From NCBI GenBank assembly GCA_900538475.1, contig UPYT01000001.1, positions 1-64,000 of the forward strand: 64,000 bases of DNA. Direction: 5' to 3'. The DNA comes from an uncultured Clostridium sp. (GTDB lineage Bacteria; Bacillota; Clostridia; Lachnospirales; Lachnospiraceae). This document shows, piece after piece, positions 59,993-64,000 of this stretch. The position numbers and the translations under genes are program-made. The first letter of the stretch is position 1. The number at the start of each line of letters is the position of its first letter. The notes under the pieces were generated by a model, which had not been told where the DNA came from, searched no databases, and worked only from the letters and a program-made list of their open reading frames with translations.

Positions 59993-60612
59993 ATCATACA
60001 ATATTGTTTTAAAGAAAAGTGGGCTTCTACAATGTCATACAGCTGGAAACCGAAATGGTGATAGAATTCCAGATTTTTTTCATTATGGGTCTCCAGTGAA
60101 ATCATCATCTGATGGCGGTTTGCATAGTTGATGGCATCATCCAGAAGAAGAGCTGCAATTCCATGATGCTGCATCTGGGGATTGACAGCCAGATAAATAA
60201 TGTGAAGCCGCTGCTTCTGATGAAGACGTTCTGTCCAGCGGGAATTCAGATAATCCTCCCCCTTTAAAAAATTGCCGAAGGTTTTAAGCGTCGGGTCCTC
60301 CTTGATCAGATAGGTGTCTGTCTGGAGAAGGGCCTTGGCTTCTGACAGATAAAAATGAATAAAATTGTAGGGCTCTGCCTCGTCAGAAACCACAAGCACT
60401 CCGTTTAATTCAGGGCTGTCGGCGAATATTTCACATGTTTCATAAAATTCAGTCATATCGCAGTGGAACAGCTCCGGCATCAGGCGGGTTCTGATATCCG
60501 GGTCCGGGATCAGAGTTTCGTAAAGGGGATCGTGGGCGAAACACTGATTCAGCAGCAGTTCCAGCTTTGGTAAATCATCTCGGGTTACGCGGTATAGCGT
60601 TGTACTGTCCAT
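59974..60612 (-). CDS. GNAT-family N-acetyltransferase
   Basis: 212 residues. The acetyl-CoA-binding region is in the C-terminal half: IIYLAVNPQMQHHGIAALLLDDAI (motif A, with QHHGIA for the usual QGRGIG) and LETHNEKNLEFYHHFGF (motif B). Substrate not predictable. It lies 84 bases after the M28 peptidase gene in the same direction and may be co-transcribed. Ribosome binding site weak (GGAT). Confidence 0.83.
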   Translation of the reverse strand: MDSTTLYRVTRDDLPKLELLLNQCFAHDPLYETLIPDPDIRTRLMPELFHCDMTEFYETCEIFADSPELNGVLVVSDEAEPYNFIHFYLSEAKALLQTDTYLIKEDPTLKTFGNFLKGEDYLNSRWTERLHQKQRLHIIYLAVNPQMQHHGIAALLLDDAINYANRHQMMISLETHNEKNLEFYHHFGFQLYDIVEAHFSLKQYCMIKEPAL

Positions 60613-60696
60613 AAAAATCCGGCAGAAGATCGGTCTGCCTTTCCTTTCTGAGGTATTTCTGCAATTGCAGTTTCGTTGTTTTCCGTTCCTGTTTTG

Positions 60697-62724
60697 TTAT
60701 ACAAGAAAGGCTTTCTCTGCCAGGGCTTTTAAGCGCTCCAGAGCCATGGAAAGCTCCTCCAGCTGAGTGGAGCGGATACGGGTGAGAAGGCGGATTTCCT
60801 CCTGAAAATCAGAAGACTTTGTTTTTTTCTTTGCCAGAAGAGCCTTTACCAGGTGGTACAGATTCTGGTGGGGAAGCAGCCGTTGATAGCCCCATTTCAG
60901 GCGTTCCCGCGGCTGGTGGAAGGCGTACTCGGTAAAGTGATTGTAAACCTGTTCGTCAAACATAAAAGCATAGGCATTGTTGTCTAACTGATACAGGCTT
61001 CCCAGAGCAGACTTTAAATCATTCTGCTTCAGGTTTTCAATCGCATTGTCCAGAAGGGACAGTCGTTTTATGAAAATTTCATGAGGATAAAATACATTGC
61101 CGTACCAGTCGATCCGGACAAGCTCGTCCTGGGCCAGCAAAAACAGTTCTAAGGCATGGCGTTCGTCTTGCCGGGAATTTTCAAAAAGCTGTTCTGCCTC
61201 CGAAAGGTGTCCCTCCTGCAAAAGGGTACGGTACTGGAGATTTGTTTTCTCGACAGTCTTGTAAGCAGCCTCCGCAGACAGCTCTGCCTGAGAAAGAAGC
61301 TTTTTCAGTGAGGCAAAGCTGGCGGAAACTTCCTTGGGGCCTTCACATTCGAGAGCCTTTGCGGCCCGATGCATGACAGGGGCAAAATTCAGTGGAACAA
61401 CGGCAGTCTGATCCAGCTCATGAACAAGGAGAAGAAACAGCTCGTGGTGGAGACGGTACACATCCTCGTCATAATAATCATCGTTGTCAAACTGAGAGTG
61501 ATAGTGGGTTTCCATAAAGCTGCCGCCTGTAAAATCATTTACCATAGAAGGGATGCCTGCAATGGCAATGGAAAAATCATCAGACCAGGTTTCGATGGGG
61601 GCTGTTACACTGGTTTCATCCGGATAAGCCTTTGTAAGGGGCGGAAGCTGCCGGAGGAATTCATTCAGATAGCTGGTATATTCGTAGCAGCTGCGGATTC
61701 TTGCGCGGGTTCCGTGGGCCAGAGCAGGAAGCTCAAAGTTCAAATCAGCAATGACCTTTCCAGCCCATTCAGGATGAGCGGTGAAAACCTGTTCATAGGC
61801 GCCGGTGGACCAGTCAAAGCTGGAGTCGGCAACTCCCCATTCCTCTGCGGCCATGGCGCAAAACACAAGAGTGTTCCGGGGCTGATAGCCGCTGCGAATC
61901 AAGGCTCTGGCAATTCCAAGCATCATGGAAACGGCAGTATTGTCATCCTGAAATCCGCTGAAATAAGAGTCGTAATGGGCAGACAGAAGAATCATCCGCT
62001 CCGGGTGAAGGCCGGGAATGGTACCGGTTATGTTGTAGGTGGTGCAGCCGCGGGTAACTCTTGTATCGGCATCAAGCGTAACAAGAAGTTGTCCGGGACA
62101 GTCTGTATTTTCGTTTGCCGTCAGCATGGCCTTTAAGGGGGCGGCGTCTTTTCTGGAAATGGAAAAGGCCGGTGCGTTTTCCGGTCCGGCAATATCCTGG
62201 GCATTAAGCGCTTCATCGTCGATCTCGCCGTATCCTCCGCTCTGAACGGCAATCAGAGCCGCAGCTCCCTTTAAATGGGCCTGGTAAACAGGATAATTGA
62301 TCCACCATTCATCTCTCTGATTGATTTCTACCAGAACCAGTTTTCCCGATACATCTCTGCCTTCGTAATCCGCCTCCGTACCCTTGCCCAGATACAAAAG
62401 GGGATATTCCCGGGGGCCGTCTGTGACCATGGTGGTCTGATAAGCACCTAAGAGAACAGAGCGTTTTTCTCCATCCAGCGCGGTGTAGGAGAGAAGAGCC
62501 TTTTTAAATTCCCAGCCGTCTGCCGTAACGGGATCTTTGGTAACGGAACAAAGACCGATCCGTTCCATTTCCTCTTTCAGCATTTCTCCTGTCTGGAATT
62601 CGGCCCGGGAACCTGAGGTCCGGTATCCCAGTTCTGGATGAGTGCGAAACTGTTCCATTTTTTTGGCCAGACGGTAAGAATAATCTATGTCAAGAGCATT
62701 CAGAAGTTCCTGTTGTATCTCCAT
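60697..62724 (-). CDS. M28-family metallopeptidase
   Basis: 675 residues. A PA-like insert (about 60-195) sits before the zinc peptidase core: SAHYDSYFSGFQDDN (first His and Asp ligands, near 247-261), CAMAAEEWG (catalytic Glu pair, near 290), and THYHSQFDND (last His, near 410). The C-terminal 230 residues form an unrecognised helical domain. No signal peptide is visible, so it is probably cytoplasmic and acts on peptides. GGGAGG lies just before ATG 62724. Downstream of an AraC regulator, which may control it. Confidence 0.87.
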   Translation of the reverse strand: MEIQQELLNALDIDYSYRLAKKMEQFRTHPELGYRTSGSRAEFQTGEMLKEEMERIGLCSVTKDPVTADGWEFKKALLSYTALDGEKRSVLLGAYQTTMVTDGPREYPLLYLGKGTEADYEGRDVSGKLVLVEINQRDEWWINYPVYQAHLKGAAALIAVQSGGYGEIDDEALNAQDIAGPENAPAFSISRKDAAPLKAMLTANENTDCPGQLLVTLDADTRVTRGCTTYNITGTIPGLHPERMILLSAHYDSYFSGFQDDNTAVSMMLGIARALIRSGYQPRNTLVFCAMAAEEWGVADSSFDWSTGAYEQVFTAHPEWAGKVIADLNFELPALAHGTRARIRSCYEYTSYLNEFLRQLPPLTKAYPDETSVTAPIETWSDDFSIAIAGIPSMVNDFTGGSFMETHYHSQFDNDDYYDEDVYRLHHELFLLLVHELDQTAVVPLNFAPVMHRAAKALECEGPKEVSASFASLKKLLSQAELSAEAAYKTVEKTNLQYRTLLQEGHLSEAEQLFENSRQDERHALELFLLAQDELVRIDWYGNVFYPHEIFIKRLSLLDNAIENLKQNDLKSALGSLYQLDNNAYAFMFDEQVYNHFTEYAFHQPRERLKWGYQRLLPHQNLYHLVKALLAKKKTKSSDFQEEIRLLTRIRSTQLEELSMALERLKALAEKAFLV

Positions 62725-62790
62725 TTTGATTGCCTCCCTGTCGATTAATCGGCTTTATTATATCACTTGCAGAAAAGAAAGCAAGTAAAA

Positions 62791-62836
62791 AACGGATCCT
62801 CTCGCAGAAGCACTATGCTCTGCGGAAGAATCCGTT
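62791..62836 (-). terminator. Terminator of the AraC gene, formed partly from its own last codons
   Basis: On the minus strand AACGGAT (62830-62836) pairs with ATCCGTT (62791-62797), with an inner CCGCAGA/TCTGCGA stem; six T follow. The 5' arm encodes the final Gly-Phe-Phe-Arg-Arg-Ala and the stop codon is in the loop. Confidence 0.8.
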
Positions 62837-63784
62837 TTTATGAATCAGCCGGTACTGACGCGGAGTCATTTTGCACCGTTTTTTAAACTGACGGTAAAAA
62901 TAGCTGAGATTTTCGTAGCCTACATAAATGGCAATTTCCTCAACCCGGAGATCCGTCTCAAGAAGCAGCTGGACAGCCATCTGGAACCGCTTTTTCATCA
63001 AAAGCTCCCGGAATGTATGGCCGGTTTCTTCTTTGATAATTTTGCTCATGGTGGACAGGGGCTGGTGGAAATCATCGGCCAGCTGGCTTAAGGTTACGGT
63101 ACTGTAATGGGAATCAATACAGCTCAGAGTTTCCCGTATAATGGTGTCTCTGTAACCATGGAAAAAATTGCTGCTGATACAGTGAGAGCTGTCTGTCAGA
63201 TGGAGAAAAATCAATCCCATGGTATACTGGTATAAAGCAAGCGCGTTGCCGGGTTTTTCACAGGAAATCTGAAGCAGATTGTCCACAAGGTTGTGAATCA
63301 GCCGAAGTCCGTTGGTATGCAGCAGAAGATACTGGGAAACAGGATTGTTCTGGCGCAGAGAATTTACAAGGAAAGCTCTGATTTCATTTTCCTCTGAAAT
63401 CATCTGCAGGGGAATATCGAAAAATTCCGGACGAATAATAAAAACAATTCCGAGATTCCCTTTCTCTCCGGGAGGCCTGCCGTGCTCCACATATTGGTTC
63501 ATAAACAGGAGATCCCCTTCGTTGAGCGTTATCTCGGTTCCGTTGATCTGATGGGTAATGGAACCGGAATAAGCATAAAACATTTCAATGTATTTGTGTT
63601 TGTGCGTGGGAATTCCTGCTTCTGCATCCAGCAGCCGTACAGCAATCATTTGACGGTTATGAAAAAATGGTTCAAATTCAAGCTCTGCTGCAGTATGCTC
63701 ATCTGCAGTCTGGAATTTTTCTGTCAGATACTGTTCTTCTTCTGGAGTCAGGCAAAGAAGTTTTTTCAATTCTTGTTCTTTCAT
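62813..63784 (-). CDS. AraC-family regulator with N-terminal cupin
   Basis: 323 residues. Cupin sensing domain (about 65-160; HKHKYIEMFYAYSGSITHQING, then EGDLLFMNQYVEHG) and two C-terminal helix-turn-helix motifs (VTLSQLADDFHQPLSTMSKIIKE and VEEIAIYVGYENLSYFYRQFKKR). Likely senses a small molecule, perhaps a sugar. A terminator separates it from the M28 gene downstream, so it may regulate in trans. Its start codon at 63784 lies near the right edge. Confidence 0.92.
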   Translation of the reverse strand: MKEQELKKLLCLTPEEEQYLTEKFQTADEHTAAELEFEPFFHNRQMIAVRLLDAEAGIPTHKHKYIEMFYAYSGSITHQINGTEITLNEGDLLFMNQYVEHGRPPGEKGNLGIVFIIRPEFFDIPLQMISEENEIRAFLVNSLRQNNPVSQYLLLHTNGLRLIHNLVDNLLQISCEKPGNALALYQYTMGLIFLHLTDSSHCISSNFFHGYRDTIIRETLSCIDSHYSTVTLSQLADDFHQPLSTMSKIIKEETGHTFRELLMKKRFQMAVQLLLETDLRVEEIAIYVGYENLSYFYRQFKKRCKMTPRQYRLIHKNGFFRRA

Positions 63785-64000
63785 ATTCTGTCGTTCACTT
63801 CTTTCTTCTGCACCATTCCGATCTGGCTGCAGATATAGGGTACTTTCATAGAAACTTTCACATTGTTTTTTAGTATATCAGAAAAAACAGAAATTGTTTA
63901 GATTCTGGATTTACAAAAAACTATCTTGTTTTTCTGTCATAGTATAGTGGTAAAAGCCAGAACATATGCAATATCCACAAATGCATGAAGTGAAAAACAG
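63785..64000. other. Intergenic region at the right edge
   Basis: 216 AT-rich bases upstream of the AraC gene. A minus-strand TATACT (near 63875) could be its -10, and a plus-strand TATAGT (63943-63948) hints at a promoter for a gene beyond the window. I see no reading frame or repeat of note. Confidence 0.4.

Overview
The window reads as chromosomal DNA of a low-to-mid GC anaerobic Firmicute, most likely a Lachnospiraceae (Clostridium cluster XIVa) gut bacterium. Supporting signs are AGGAGG-type ribosome binding sites, near-consensus TTGACA-N17-TATAAT promoters, tRNA genes without encoded CCA, a clostridial dgt-dnaG-rpoD-trmK-nif3 block, an anaerobic NrdG activase, a two-gene SufC/SufB-like Fe-S system and oxygen-independent metabolism generally. 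This placement is inference from gene content. I see no transposase, prophage, CRISPR array or plasmid function.

Layout. 1-2000: translation genes infC-rpmI-rplT with an attenuator leader and a rare ATT start for IF3, then a tRNA Leu-Asn-Leu cluster. 2000-5300: a LysR/MATE pair bracketed by copies of tRNA-Leu(CAG), of which there are three. 5300-8300: adenosine deaminase and sufC-sufB-like genes. 8400-15750: the macromolecular synthesis block (dNTPase, primase, sigma-A, TrmK, Nif3, TGS-kinase fusion). 15760-16190: RNase P RNA. 16450-22900: a secreted repeat protein convergent with an ABC-F ATPase, a CofE-like ligase, and purA. 22900-27400: a likely sugar-acid module (SLC13 transporter, UxuA-like enzyme, LysR) and a LacI regulator. 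27500-31100: MATE/AraC pair and a YprB-like exonuclease. 31200-38700: ruvAB, zapA, a U32 protein, and a SEDS-PBP pair for cell wall synthesis. 38700-42340: a three-subunit molybdenum hydroxylase. 42500-50700: Nudix proteins, a PF09818-type ATPase, M32 and S8 peptidases, a third MATE. 50700-55400: BrkB-type protein and a heterodimeric ABC exporter. 55400-59950: XRE/membrane pair, nrdG, a three-domain FMN-binding surface protein, TauE/SafE permease, GT51 glycosyltransferase. 59970-63800: GNAT, M28 peptidase and AraC on the minus strand.

Beyond the genes, two dispersed repeat families stand out. One is a terminal-inverted-repeat element (about 70-153 bp, ends starting GTAAC or GCAAC, 8-bp flanking direct repeats) found almost only in 5' untranslated leaders; it looks like a non-autonomous IS66-type MITE. 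The second is a GC-rich composite element of about 120 bp that begins within a few bases of the T-tract of a Rho-independent terminator at all four sites where its left end is visible, three of them behind tRNA or RNase P RNA genes. A third theme is economy at gene ends: several converging genes share stop codons and their last codons form terminator hairpins, twice encoding the same tail peptide on both strands.

Start codons were chosen by ribosome binding site and family start where several were possible. No homology searches were run; family names rest on motifs I recognise in the translations.
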